Origin: an uncultured Steroidobacteraceae bacterium
GTDB taxonomy: Bacteria; Pseudomonadota; Gammaproteobacteria; Steroidobacterales; Steroidobacteraceae
Length of the DNA stretch: 6,938 nt
Reading direction: 5' to 3'
NCBI GenBank assembly: GCA_955652795.1
Contig: CATPBQ010000002.1
Span: forward strand, 1-6,938
Shown here piece after piece: positions 1 to 6,938 of this stretch (its first letter is position 1; each line of letters starts with the position of its first letter). The notes under the pieces were generated by a model. The model was not told the origin of the DNA. It ran no database searches and saw only the letters and a program-made list of their open reading frames with translations. The translations under genes were made by a program, and so were the position numbers.

Positions 1-140
1 AAGTTGAAGTTCGCGGCCAGCAGCAGCAGTTCCACGCACATGAGCAGCAGGATGACGTTCTTGCGGTTCAGGAAAACCCCGGCAATGGCGAGGGAGAACA
101 GGATCCCCGACAGCGTCAGCAGCTGCGCCAGCGTGATCAT
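1..140 (-). CDS. nuoK: NADH-quinone oxidoreductase subunit K, 5' part (ND4L-like)
   Basis: This is the first 46 codons of NuoK; the gene runs off the left edge. The protein is a three-helix membrane subunit of about 100 residues that lies between NuoJ and the antiporter-like subunit NuoN and carries conserved glutamates used in proton transfer. The visible protein starts MITLAQLLTLSGILFSLAIA and continues with GVFLNRKNVILLLMCVELLL, a strong family match that includes the FLNRKN turn between helices 1 and 2. Glu37 matches the first conserved helix-2 glutamate (Glu36 in E. coli). The second lies outside the window. The ATG at 140-138 overlaps the nuoJ stop TGA (139-137), and GGAG at 152-149 gives a good ribosome binding site 8 nt upstream. 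Confidence is high despite the truncation. Confidence 0.95.
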   Translation of the reverse strand, partial: MITLAQLLTLSGILFSLAIAGVFLNRKNVILLLMCVELLLLAANFN

Positions 141-742
141 GAGCGCTTCTCCGCGTCCATTTTCACGATGCGCAGCCGGTCGGCGCGCCGCACCGCCACC
201 TGACGGCTGACGTCCTGCTTCTTGAGGCCCGGGCGGCGGCGCATGGTGAGCGCGATGGCCGCCACGATCGCCACCAACAGCAGCATGGCTGCGAGCTCGA
301 ACGGGTACGCGTAGCGGGTGTACAGCACGCGCCCGAGTTCGAGCGTGTTGCTGTAGGTCGGCGCCGTGGGCGTTGCACCGCGGCCGGCGTCGATGCCGAG
401 TCCGCCGCGCGCCCACACCACCCCCACGATCTCGAGGATCACCGCCAGTGCGGTGAGCCATCCGAGCCAGGCGAAGCGGGTGAATCCCTGGCGCAGCTCC
501 GCCAGGTTCACGTCGAGCATCATGACGACGAACAGGAACAGCACCATGACCGCGCCGACGTATACCAGCACCAGCACCACGGCGAGGAACTCCGCCTCGA
601 TCAACAGCCAGATCGCCGCCGAGGTGATGAAGCACATGACCAGCGCCAGCGCCGAGTACACCGGGTTGCGCGCGCTGATCACAGCGAGCGCCGCGGCGAT
701 GAGGATGGCGCCGAACACATAGAACAGCGCCTCGATCAGCAT
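137..742 (-). CDS. nuoJ: NADH-quinone oxidoreductase subunit J (ND6-like membrane subunit)
   Basis: NuoJ is a small membrane subunit near the quinone end of the membrane arm, thought to take part in coupling. The 201-residue protein shows five hydrophobic segments at about 3-23, 28-48, 52-76, 92-110 and 147-166. The third contains LVYVGAVMVLFLFVVMML (59-76), the glycine-bearing helix that carries a pi-bulge in complex I structures. Acidic Glu49 and Glu51 precede it. After the last helix comes a 35-residue tail (167-201) rich in Arg and Lys, longer than in E. coli and familiar from beta- and some gammaproteobacteria. The ATG at 742 is preferred, because GAGG lies 7 nt upstream and the family-like sequence MLIEALFYVF begins there. 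An in-frame TTG at 763 would add MRRRGPP and is less likely. The stop TGA overlaps the nuoK ATG by 4 nt. Confidence 0.95.
   Translation of the reverse strand: MLIEALFYVFGAILIAAALAVISARNPVYSALALVMCFITSAAIWLLIEAEFLAVVLVLVYVGAVMVLFLFVVMMLDVNLAELRQGFTRFAWLGWLTALAVILEIVGVVWARGGLGIDAGRGATPTAPTYSNTLELGRVLYTRYAYPFELAAMLLLVAIVAAIALTMRRRPGLKKQDVSRQVAVRRADRLRIVKMDAEKRS
149..152 (-). promoter_or_regulatory. Ribosome binding site of nuoK
   Basis: On the minus strand GGAG sits 8 nt before the nuoK ATG, inside the last codons of nuoJ. Together with the 4-nt ATGA overlap it supports coupled translation of nuoJ and nuoK and fixes the nuoK start. Confidence 0.65.
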
Positions 743-749
743 GGGCGGG

Positions 750-753
750 CCTC
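750..753 (-). promoter_or_regulatory. Ribosome binding site of nuoJ
   Basis: On the minus strand GAGG stands 7 nt before the ATG at 742. It decides the start in favour of this ATG over the upstream in-frame TTG at 763. It lies in the 37-nt nuoI-nuoJ gap (743-779), where I see no terminator-like hairpin or other element. Confidence 0.65.
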
Positions 754-779
754 GGCGGCGCAAGCGTTGGCGTGCGTGT

Positions 780-1262
780 TCATCGGTAGGGCGCGTCCGC
801 CGCCCGGTCGGCGGCGATCATCGCCTCGTAGCGTTCACCGACCGCGAGCAGCTTGTCCTTGTTCATGATGTTCTCGCCGCGCCGCTCCATGTGGTACTCG
901 AGAATGCGGGTGAGCACGATGGCGTCCACCGGGCACGCCTCCTCGCAGAAGCCACAGTAGATGCACTTGAAAAGATCGATGTCATAGCGCGTGGTGCGCC
1001 GGGTGCCGTCGGGCGCCACCTCCGAGTCGATGGTGATGCACACCGCCGGGCACACCGCCTCGCACAGCTTGCAGGCGATGCAGCGCTCCTGGCCGTTCGG
1101 GTAGCGGCGCAGCGCGTGCAGGCCACGAAAGCGCGGTGACTGTGGGGTCTTCTCTTCCGGATAGTTGAGGGTGTACTTGCGGCTGAGCAGGGTGCGGGCC
1201 GTGACCATGAGCCCCTTCACGAGCTCGGGCAGCAGGAAGGTCTTGAGCGGATTCATAGCCAT
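780..1262 (-). CDS. nuoI: NADH-quinone oxidoreductase subunit I (23 kDa, 2x[4Fe-4S])
   Basis: NuoI (TYKY type) carries clusters N6a and N6b, which pass electrons from NuoG to NuoB. The 160-residue protein has two ferredoxin motifs: CIACKLCEAVCP with Cys61, Cys64, Cys67 and Cys71, and CIYCGFCEEACP with Cys100, Cys103, Cys106 and Cys110. As in the fold, the fourth cysteine of each motif should serve the other cluster. The N-terminal segment (about 1-25) is the amphipathic helix that lies along the membrane next to NuoH. The phrase PRFRGLHALRRYPNGQERC leading into the first motif is a NuoI hallmark and excludes a free bacterial ferredoxin. I chose the ATG at 1262, with GGGA 7 nt upstream. A second ATG at 1256 (Met3) is possible and would change little. 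The gap to nuoJ is 37 nt, the longest in the window. Confidence 0.97.
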   Translation of the reverse strand: MAMNPLKTFLLPELVKGLMVTARTLLSRKYTLNYPEEKTPQSPRFRGLHALRRYPNGQERCIACKLCEAVCPAVCITIDSEVAPDGTRRTTRYDIDLFKCIYCGFCEEACPVDAIVLTRILEYHMERRGENIMNKDKLLAVGERYEAMIAADRAADAPYR

Positions 1263-1274
1263 TGATGCATCCCG

Positions 1275-2345
1275 TCACTGGAACCAGGGGCGCGACCAAG
1301 GCCCGATGCGGTACACGGCCAACAGCATCTCCACGCCGATCCACACCAGGGTCACCGGGATCAGCGCCTTCCACCCCAGGCGCATGATCTGGTCGTAGCG
1401 GTAGCGCGGGAAGGTCGCCCGGAACCACAGGAACAGGAATAGCAGGCAGAACACCTTGAGAAACAGCCACAGGAAACTCGGCTGTCCGAGGAAGGTGTCA
1501 CCCAGGCCGGGGTAACCCTGCAGCGGGCCCTGCCAGCCGCCGAAGAAGAACACTGCGGTCAGGGTCGAGATCAGGATCATGTTGGCGTATTCGGCGAGGA
1601 AGAACAGTGCGAACGCGATGCCGGAGTACTCGACGTGAAAGCCCGCGACGATCTCGGATTCGCCTTCGGCGACGTCGAATGGTGCGCGGTTGGTTTCCGC
1701 GATCCCCGAGATGAAATACACCATCAAGAGCGGGAACAGCCACGACCAGTTCCAGGACAGGAGCCCGCCCTCCTGGGTGCGCACGATGGTGCCCAGATTC
1801 ATGCTGCCGGTGGCCATGAGCACGCCGACCAGCGCAAAGCCCATGGCGATCTCATAGGCCAGCATCTGCGCCGCGGAGCGCATGGCGCCCAGGAACGCGT
1901 ACTTCGAGTTCGCCGCCCAGCCGGCGATGATGACGCCGTACACGCCCATCGAGGTGAGGGACAGCAGATAGAGGAGACCTGCGTCAGCCTTCGACACCAC
2001 CACCGTCGGCGACAGCGGTATCACCGCCCAGGCGGCGAACGCCGGGACGAGTGCGATGATGGGCGCGAGCCGGAACAGGAACTTGTTGGAATTCGTCGGG
2101 ATGACGACTTCCTTCATGAGGAGCTTGAGCACGTCGGCGAACGGCTGGCCCATCCCGGGCAGCAGGCCGAAGAGGCGCACGCGGTTCGGCCCGCGGCGCA
2201 GCTGCATCCAGCCGATGACCTTGCGCTCCCACAAGGTCAGCAGCGCCACGCAAATGATCAGCACCACCGTGATCACCACTATCCACACCGTGGAGCGTGC
2301 GTAGTCCGGCAGGGACAGCCAGGTGGTTGCGAGCGTCTCGAGCAC
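1275..2345 (-). CDS. nuoH: NADH-quinone oxidoreductase subunit H (ND1-like membrane subunit)
   Basis: NuoH is the membrane subunit that joins the peripheral arm to the membrane arm. It forms most of the quinone access channel and the first part of the proton path. At 356 residues it is slightly longer than the E. coli protein of about 325. It has about eight hydrophobic segments, starting with one at about 20-38. Family landmarks are WERKVIGWMQLRRGPNRV (39-56), the acidic cytoplasmic loop AETNRAPFD (216-224) followed by EGESEIVAGFHVEYSG (227-242), and RATFPRYRYDQIM (309-321). The loop glutamates Glu227, Glu229 and Glu231 are present. The start is GTG at 2345. It is the only reasonable choice because the same frame closes upstream at the nuoG stop, 21 nt away. 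A GGA 8 nt upstream is a modest ribosome binding site. The gene is followed 12 nt later by nuoI. Confidence 0.97.
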   Translation of the reverse strand: MLETLATTWLSLPDYARSTVWIVVITVVLIICVALLTLWERKVIGWMQLRRGPNRVRLFGLLPGMGQPFADVLKLLMKEVVIPTNSNKFLFRLAPIIALVPAFAAWAVIPLSPTVVVSKADAGLLYLLSLTSMGVYGVIIAGWAANSKYAFLGAMRSAAQMLAYEIAMGFALVGVLMATGSMNLGTIVRTQEGGLLSWNWSWLFPLLMVYFISGIAETNRAPFDVAEGESEIVAGFHVEYSGIAFALFFLAEYANMILISTLTAVFFFGGWQGPLQGYPGLGDTFLGQPSFLWLFLKVFCLLFLFLWFRATFPRYRYDQIMRLGWKALIPVTLVWIGVEMLLAVYRIGPWSRPWFQ

Positions 2346-2366
2346 GTGCGCTTTCCGCCCTTCGCT

Positions 2367-4547
2367 TCAGTACGTCACGGCCGGCGTGCGGCCTTCACGC
2401 GTCTTCTGCAGCGACGGCGCACGGCGCAGCAGCGCATCCGTCTGGTACATGGGCACATCCACCAGCGCCTGGCCGGCCGCCGCGCCGGCCCGGTCGGCCT
2501 CCACGCTCACCGCGTGAGTGCCCTGGTAGCCTGCGGGTCTGACCCCGTCGCATGCCTGGCGCACCTCGTGCAGGACATCCTCGGAGGACTGGTAATCGAA
2601 GCCCTCGAGGCCGAGCAGGTTGCCGAGTACCCGCAGTACCTTCCAGCCCGGACGCGCCTCGCCCACCGGCACTGCCGCCCCGGGCTGGCTTTGCCACAGC
2701 CCCTCGCAGTTCACGTACGTGCCGGAGGTCTCGGCGAACGTCCCCATCGGCAGCAACAGGTGGGCGACGCGCTTGAGCTCCTCGCTGGCGAACGGCGTCA
2801 CCGCGACCACGAACTCGGCCCTGGCGAGGGTACGCAGGCTCTCGGGAGCGAGCGCATCGATCGAGGGTTCCAGACCGCCGAACAACAGATAGGCCCGCAG
2901 GGGATGCGCCAGCATGTCGCGCGCGGTGAGGCCTGCTTGCGCCAGCGGTTTGGCGCCCGGCTCACGATGCGGGATCGCCCCCGCAAGATAGGCGCCGGCG
3001 GCGTTGCCGCCTTCGGCCAGCCGGCCCAAAGACGCCCCGGTGATCTGCGCCAGCGCCGCGGCGAGCGCGCGCAGGTCTGCGAAAGCCGCATGACGCGCCG
3101 CCAGGGCGCCGAGCCAGACCGCGCGCTTCTCCCCGCTGAGCAGCACCTGCGCGGCCGCACGATGCGCGTCGGTGATGCGCGCCTCGCCCACCGCGGCGCC
3201 GAGGTGCCGGGGCACGGGCTTGCCCGCCGCGGCGGCCGCCGCGGCCACGACGGCACTCAGATCCGCCACCAGATCCGCGGGCGCGGAGGTCAGGTGCGCC
3301 TTCACCGGGAACAGATACGGGAACCGCGCCGGGTTCAGCATCGCCACCTGCGCGCCGCGCAGGGCCGCCTTGCGCACGCGATGGGCGAGAATCGGCACCT
3401 CGCGGCGCAGGTTCGCCCCGATCACCAGCAGCGCGTTGAGCGCATCGACCTCGGCGATGCGCATGCCCAGTCCCGGAAACACGGGATCCGCCTGCTGGTC
3501 GCGGAAATCGCGCTGCCGCAGGCGGTGATCGACATTGTGGGTCTTAAGTCCGCGCGCGATGCGCCCCGCCAGGTACAGCTCTTCGAGCGTGCTCGAGCTG
3601 CTCACCAGGATACCGAGGTCGGCGGCGCGCGCGCGCAGCCCTTGCGCGACCTGCTCGAGCGCGCTCTGCCAGTCGGTCTCGACCCAGGTTTCCCCGCGGC
3701 GCAGCAGCGGGTGGCCCAGGCGATCGGGGCTGTATACGCCCTCGTAGCTGAAGCGGTCACGGTCGGCGATCCAGGTCTCGTTGATCGCCTCGTTCTCGCG
3801 CGGCACGACCCGCATCAGCTTGCCGCGCAGCACATGGCCGAACAGATTCGTGCCCACCGGATCGTGCGGGGAAATCAGCGGCGTGGAGCTCATCTCCCAG
3901 GCGCGCGCGCTGAAGCGGTACGGCTTGGAGACCAGCGCGCCGACCGGGCACAGGTCGATGACGTTGCCGGCGAGTTCGTGATTCACCGTGCTCTCTATAT
4001 AAGTGCGCACCTTCATGTGCTCGCCACGGCCGATCATTCCGAGCTCCTGGATGCCGGCGATTTCCTCGGTGAAGCGGATACAGCGCGTGCAATGGATGCA
4101 GCGCGTCATGTCGGTGGCGATGAGGGGACCCAGGTTCTCGTCCGGCACCACCCGCTTGCCCTCGTGGTAGCGGGATATGTCGCGGCCGAAGCCGACCGCC
4201 AGGTCCTGCAGCTCGCACTCCCCGCCCTGGTCGCAGATCGGGCAATCGAGCGGGTGATTGATGAGCAGGAACTCCATGGTGGCGCGTTGCGCGCCGATGG
4301 CGCGCGCGGACTTGGTGAAGACCTTCATGCCCTCGACCACCGGGGTGGCGCAGGCAGGCAGGGGCTTGGGCGCCTTCTCCACCTCCACCAGGCACATGCG
4401 GCAGTTGGCCGCGATCGACAGCTTCTCGTGGTAGCAGAAGCGCGGCACATAGGCGCCGTGCGCATCGGTGGCGCGTATGAGCATCTCGCCCTTGCGCGCC
4501 TTCACCGCCACGCCGTCGATCTCGATGTTGACCAGCTCATCCGCCAT
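2367..4547 (-). CDS. nuoG: NADH-quinone oxidoreductase subunit G (75 kDa, iron-sulfur)
   Basis: NuoG is the largest peripheral subunit and carries electrons from N3 in NuoF toward NuoI. The N-terminal ferredoxin-like domain has the 2Fe-2S ligands Cys38, Cys49, Cys52 and Cys66 (N1b). The next segment gives His98, Cys102, Cys105 and Cys111 (the His-ligated N5), and then Cys150, Cys153, Cys156 and Cys200 (N4). From about residue 220 onward it has the molybdopterin-oxidoreductase-like fold, which in complex I holds no molybdenum cofactor. The four cysteines of the extra N7 cluster of E. coli-type NuoG are absent: the region 225-234 reads ISPHDPVGTN, and the fourth position is in WIADRDRF (about Ala261). 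The protein is 726 residues, shorter than the E. coli type of about 900 and near the N7-less type. An alanine run (435-441) forms a low-complexity linker. The start ATG at 4547 has only a weak GAG 10 nt upstream. It could be mistaken for a formate dehydrogenase, but the N-terminal cluster pattern and the neighbours settle it. Confidence 0.97.
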   Translation of the reverse strand: MADELVNIEIDGVAVKARKGEMLIRATDAHGAYVPRFCYHEKLSIAANCRMCLVEVEKAPKPLPACATPVVEGMKVFTKSARAIGAQRATMEFLLINHPLDCPICDQGGECELQDLAVGFGRDISRYHEGKRVVPDENLGPLIATDMTRCIHCTRCIRFTEEIAGIQELGMIGRGEHMKVRTYIESTVNHELAGNVIDLCPVGALVSKPYRFSARAWEMSSTPLISPHDPVGTNLFGHVLRGKLMRVVPRENEAINETWIADRDRFSYEGVYSPDRLGHPLLRRGETWVETDWQSALEQVAQGLRARAADLGILVSSSSTLEELYLAGRIARGLKTHNVDHRLRQRDFRDQQADPVFPGLGMRIAEVDALNALLVIGANLRREVPILAHRVRKAALRGAQVAMLNPARFPYLFPVKAHLTSAPADLVADLSAVVAAAAAAAGKPVPRHLGAAVGEARITDAHRAAAQVLLSGEKRAVWLGALAARHAAFADLRALAAALAQITGASLGRLAEGGNAAGAYLAGAIPHREPGAKPLAQAGLTARDMLAHPLRAYLLFGGLEPSIDALAPESLRTLARAEFVVAVTPFASEELKRVAHLLLPMGTFAETSGTYVNCEGLWQSQPGAAVPVGEARPGWKVLRVLGNLLGLEGFDYQSSEDVLHEVRQACDGVRPAGYQGTHAVSVEADRAGAAAGQALVDVPMYQTDALLRRAPSLQKTREGRTPAVTY
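3226..3245. repeat. 20-bp perfect GC-only palindrome inside nuoG
   Basis: All ten base pairs around the centre (3235/3236) match, and the next pair outward fails. It contains GCGGCCGC at 3232-3239 flanked by CCGCGG at 3227-3232 and 3239-3244. It falls in the codons of the NuoG alanine run and can be explained by alternating GCC and GCG alanine codons. It has no loop and no following T-run, so it does not look like a terminator. Confidence 0.85.
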
Positions 4548-4571
4548 GCGAGTGTGTCTCGTGCGCGCGGC

Positions 4572-5896
<1,325 letters not shown>

Positions 5897-5900
<4 letters not shown>

Positions 5901-6433
5901 TTCAGCGCATCCAGAATGGCGTCGAGCGCCGCAGGCGTGAGGTGCTCATGGAACACGTGATCCACCATCATCATCGGCGCGCCGGTACATGCCGCGAGAC
6001 ACTCCTCCTCCTGCTTGAGAAAGATGCGGCCGTCGGGGGTGCTCTCGTTCACCTTGATGCCGAGCCTGGCTTCGGCGTGCGCCACCAGCTCCTCGGCGCC
6101 GTTCAGCATGCAGGAGATGTTGGTGCAGATGCTGACGTGATGGCGGCCGCAGCGGTGGGTCTCGAACATCGAATAGAAAGCCGCGACCTCGTACACCTGG
6201 ATCGGCGGGAGCCCCAGGTGCTCCGCCACCGCATCCATGAGCGGCGGGGTGAGAAAGCCGTTGTTCTGTTCCTGTGCCGCACGCAGCGCGGCGATGCACG
6301 CCGAGCGCTGGCGCCCGGGCGGAAACTTCGCGACCCAGTGATCGATTTCCGCACGGGTGTGCGCCGACAGCAGCTGCGGGGTGCTGTCGGCCCCGTTGGC
6401 GCGGGCAGCGCCGTTGTCAGGCGCGCTGCTCAA
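5897..6433 (-). CDS. nuoE: NADH-quinone oxidoreductase subunit E (24 kDa, 2Fe-2S)
   Basis: NuoE is the thioredoxin-fold subunit that packs on NuoF in the NADH-dehydrogenase module and holds the 2Fe-2S cluster N1a, which lies off the main electron path. With the TTG start at 6433 the protein has 178 residues, close to the usual 160-180. The four ligands are Cys103 and Cys108 (CTNISC) and Cys145 and Cys149 (CLAAC). Similarity to the family begins near residue 22 (LLSAHTRAEID), so the first 20 or so residues are a loose leader. I chose TTG because no ATG or GTG lies between the nuoD end and the conserved region, because it forms a TTGA overlap with the nuoD stop, and because GGGGAG lies 8 nt upstream. 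The frame stays open to a GTG at 6553, but that would bury 120 nt in nuoD. A CTG near the LLS motif is a weaker alternative. The 3' end overlaps nuoF by 4 nt (ATGA). Confidence 0.93.
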
Positions 6434-6938
6434 CGGTCGATCTCCCCGAACACGATGTCCTGCGAGCCGATCACCGCCACCACGTCGGCGAGCATGTGGC
6501 CGCGGCACATCTCCTCCAGCGCGGCCAGATGCGGGAACCCCGGCGCGCGGCACTTGAGGCGATAGGGCTTGTTGGCGCCATCAGATACCAGGTAGATGCC
6601 GAACTCGCCCTTGGGCCCCTCAACGGCAGCGTAGGTCTCTCCTTCTGGTACTTCATAGCCTTCCGTGAAGAACTTAAAGTGATGGATGAGTGACTCCATG
6701 TCATCCTTCATGCGCTCGCGCCCGGGCGGGCGCACCTTGCGGTCGTCGATCATCACCGCTCCCGGATGCGCGCGCAGCCACTCCACGCATTGACGCACGA
6801 TGCGGTTGGCTTGGCGCATCTCCTCGACGCGCACCAGGTAGCGGTCGTAGCAGTCGCCGTTCACGCCCAGCGGCACATCGAAATCCATGCGTTCGTACAC
6901 TTCATAGGGCTGCTTCTTGCGCAGGTCCCAGGCAATAC
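6430..6938 (-). CDS. nuoD: NADH-quinone oxidoreductase subunit D, 3' part (49 kDa type)
   Basis: This is the C-terminal 168 residues of NuoD, and the 5' end lies beyond the right edge. NuoD sits in the peripheral arm of complex I on the cytoplasmic side. With NuoB and NuoH it forms the pocket where ubiquinone is reduced. The visible part reads from AWDLRKKQPYE through the conserved NGDCYDRYLVR, then GPKGEFGIYLVSDG, and closes with the family ending GSQDIVFGEIDR. The fold is related to the large subunit of NiFe hydrogenases, but no metal-binding cysteine pairs are expected or seen. The stop TGA at 6432-6430 overlaps the proposed TTG start of nuoE by 4 nt. The last codons of nuoD also supply the ribosome binding site of nuoE. 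Whether the missing N-terminus is fused to NuoC, as in enteric bacteria, cannot be seen here. Identity is secure. Confidence 0.97.
   Translation of the reverse strand, partial: IAWDLRKKQPYEVYERMDFDVPLGVNGDCYDRYLVRVEEMRQANRIVRQCVEWLRAHPGAVMIDDRKVRPPGRERMKDDMESLIHHFKFFTEGYEVPEGETYAAVEGPKGEFGIYLVSDGANKPYRLKCRAPGFPHLAALEEMCRGHMLADVVAVIGSQDIVFGEIDR
6442..6447 (-). promoter_or_regulatory. Ribosome binding site of nuoE
   Basis: On the minus strand GGGGAG lies 8 nt before the TTG at 6433, inside the last codons of nuoD. It is a good Shine-Dalgarno match at normal spacing, and it is the main sequence argument for accepting a TTG start that overlaps the nuoD stop. Confidence 0.7.

Noticed and set aside
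137..763. nuoJ starting at the TTG at 763
   Set aside because: The added MRRRGPP is not NuoJ-like, and the ATG at 742 has a better placed ribosome binding site.
863..1126. Minus-strand frame of 87 codons overlapping nuoI
   Set aside because: It is a frame-shifted shadow of nuoI made of Arg, Ala and Ser, with no ferredoxin motif; the nuoI frame explains the DNA.
741..1139. Plus-strand frame of 132 codons opposite nuoI
   Set aside because: It is antisense to a clearly coding ferredoxin-domain gene and has no recognisable domain.
3625..3636. Alternating GC run in nuoG as a functional repeat
   Set aside because: Six GC dinucleotides encode Arg-Ala codons in a GC-rich gene; the run is too short and too easily explained by codon choice.
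3996..4002. TATATAA as a promoter element inside nuoG
   Set aside because: It is one short AT patch encoding Tyr-Ile in a conserved stretch (RTYIES), with no partner -35 box.
2367..4547. A formate dehydrogenase or other molybdoenzyme instead of NuoG
   Set aside because: The N-terminal 2Fe-2S, His-ligated and 4Fe-4S ligand pattern is that of NuoG, and the gene sits in order between nuoF and nuoH.

Overview
The window is an internal slice of a nuo operon, which encodes the proton-pumping NADH:quinone oxidoreductase (respiratory complex I). Every gene lies on the minus strand, so the operon is transcribed from the right edge to the left edge. In transcription order it reads nuoD (3' part only), nuoE, nuoF, nuoG, nuoH, nuoI, nuoJ and nuoK (5' part only). 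This is the canonical bacterial order, with nothing inserted, missing or broken.

Organism: the DNA is GC-rich by eye and the codons strongly favour G or C in third position. The subunit types point to a proteobacterium, most likely beta or gamma. NuoF carries the CNSDESEPGT and TTINNT wording, NuoG lacks the ligands of the extra N7 iron-sulfur cluster, NuoJ has a basic C-terminal tail, and NuoD ends without a NuoC fusion visible in the part present. This placement is inferred from remembered family sequences, not from a search.

Layout: 6938-6430 nuoD (peripheral arm, quinone site); 6433-5897 nuoE and 5900-4572 nuoF (NADH-oxidising tip with FMN); 4547-2367 nuoG (iron-sulfur wire); 2345-1275 nuoH (membrane heel, quinone channel); 1262-780 nuoI (last two 4Fe-4S clusters); 742-137 nuoJ and 140-1 nuoK (membrane arm). 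Electrons run from NADH to FMN in NuoF, along clusters in NuoF, NuoG and NuoI (the off-path N1a sits in NuoE), then on via NuoB (outside the window) to quinone at the NuoD/NuoH interface. NuoH, NuoJ and NuoK help couple this to proton movement.

Translation: three junctions overlap by 4 nt (nuoD/nuoE as TTGA, nuoE/nuoF and nuoJ/nuoK as ATGA), which suggests coupled translation. The other gaps are 24, 21, 12 and 37 nt. No promoter, terminator, RNA gene, mobile element or CRISPR array was seen, and no stretch above 300 nt lacks a gene.

I found no undescribed system here. The points worth a second look are small: substitutions near the NuoF FMN/NADH pocket, a TTG start for nuoE, a 1168-codon antisense reading frame explained by codon register, and a 20-bp perfect palindrome inside nuoG.
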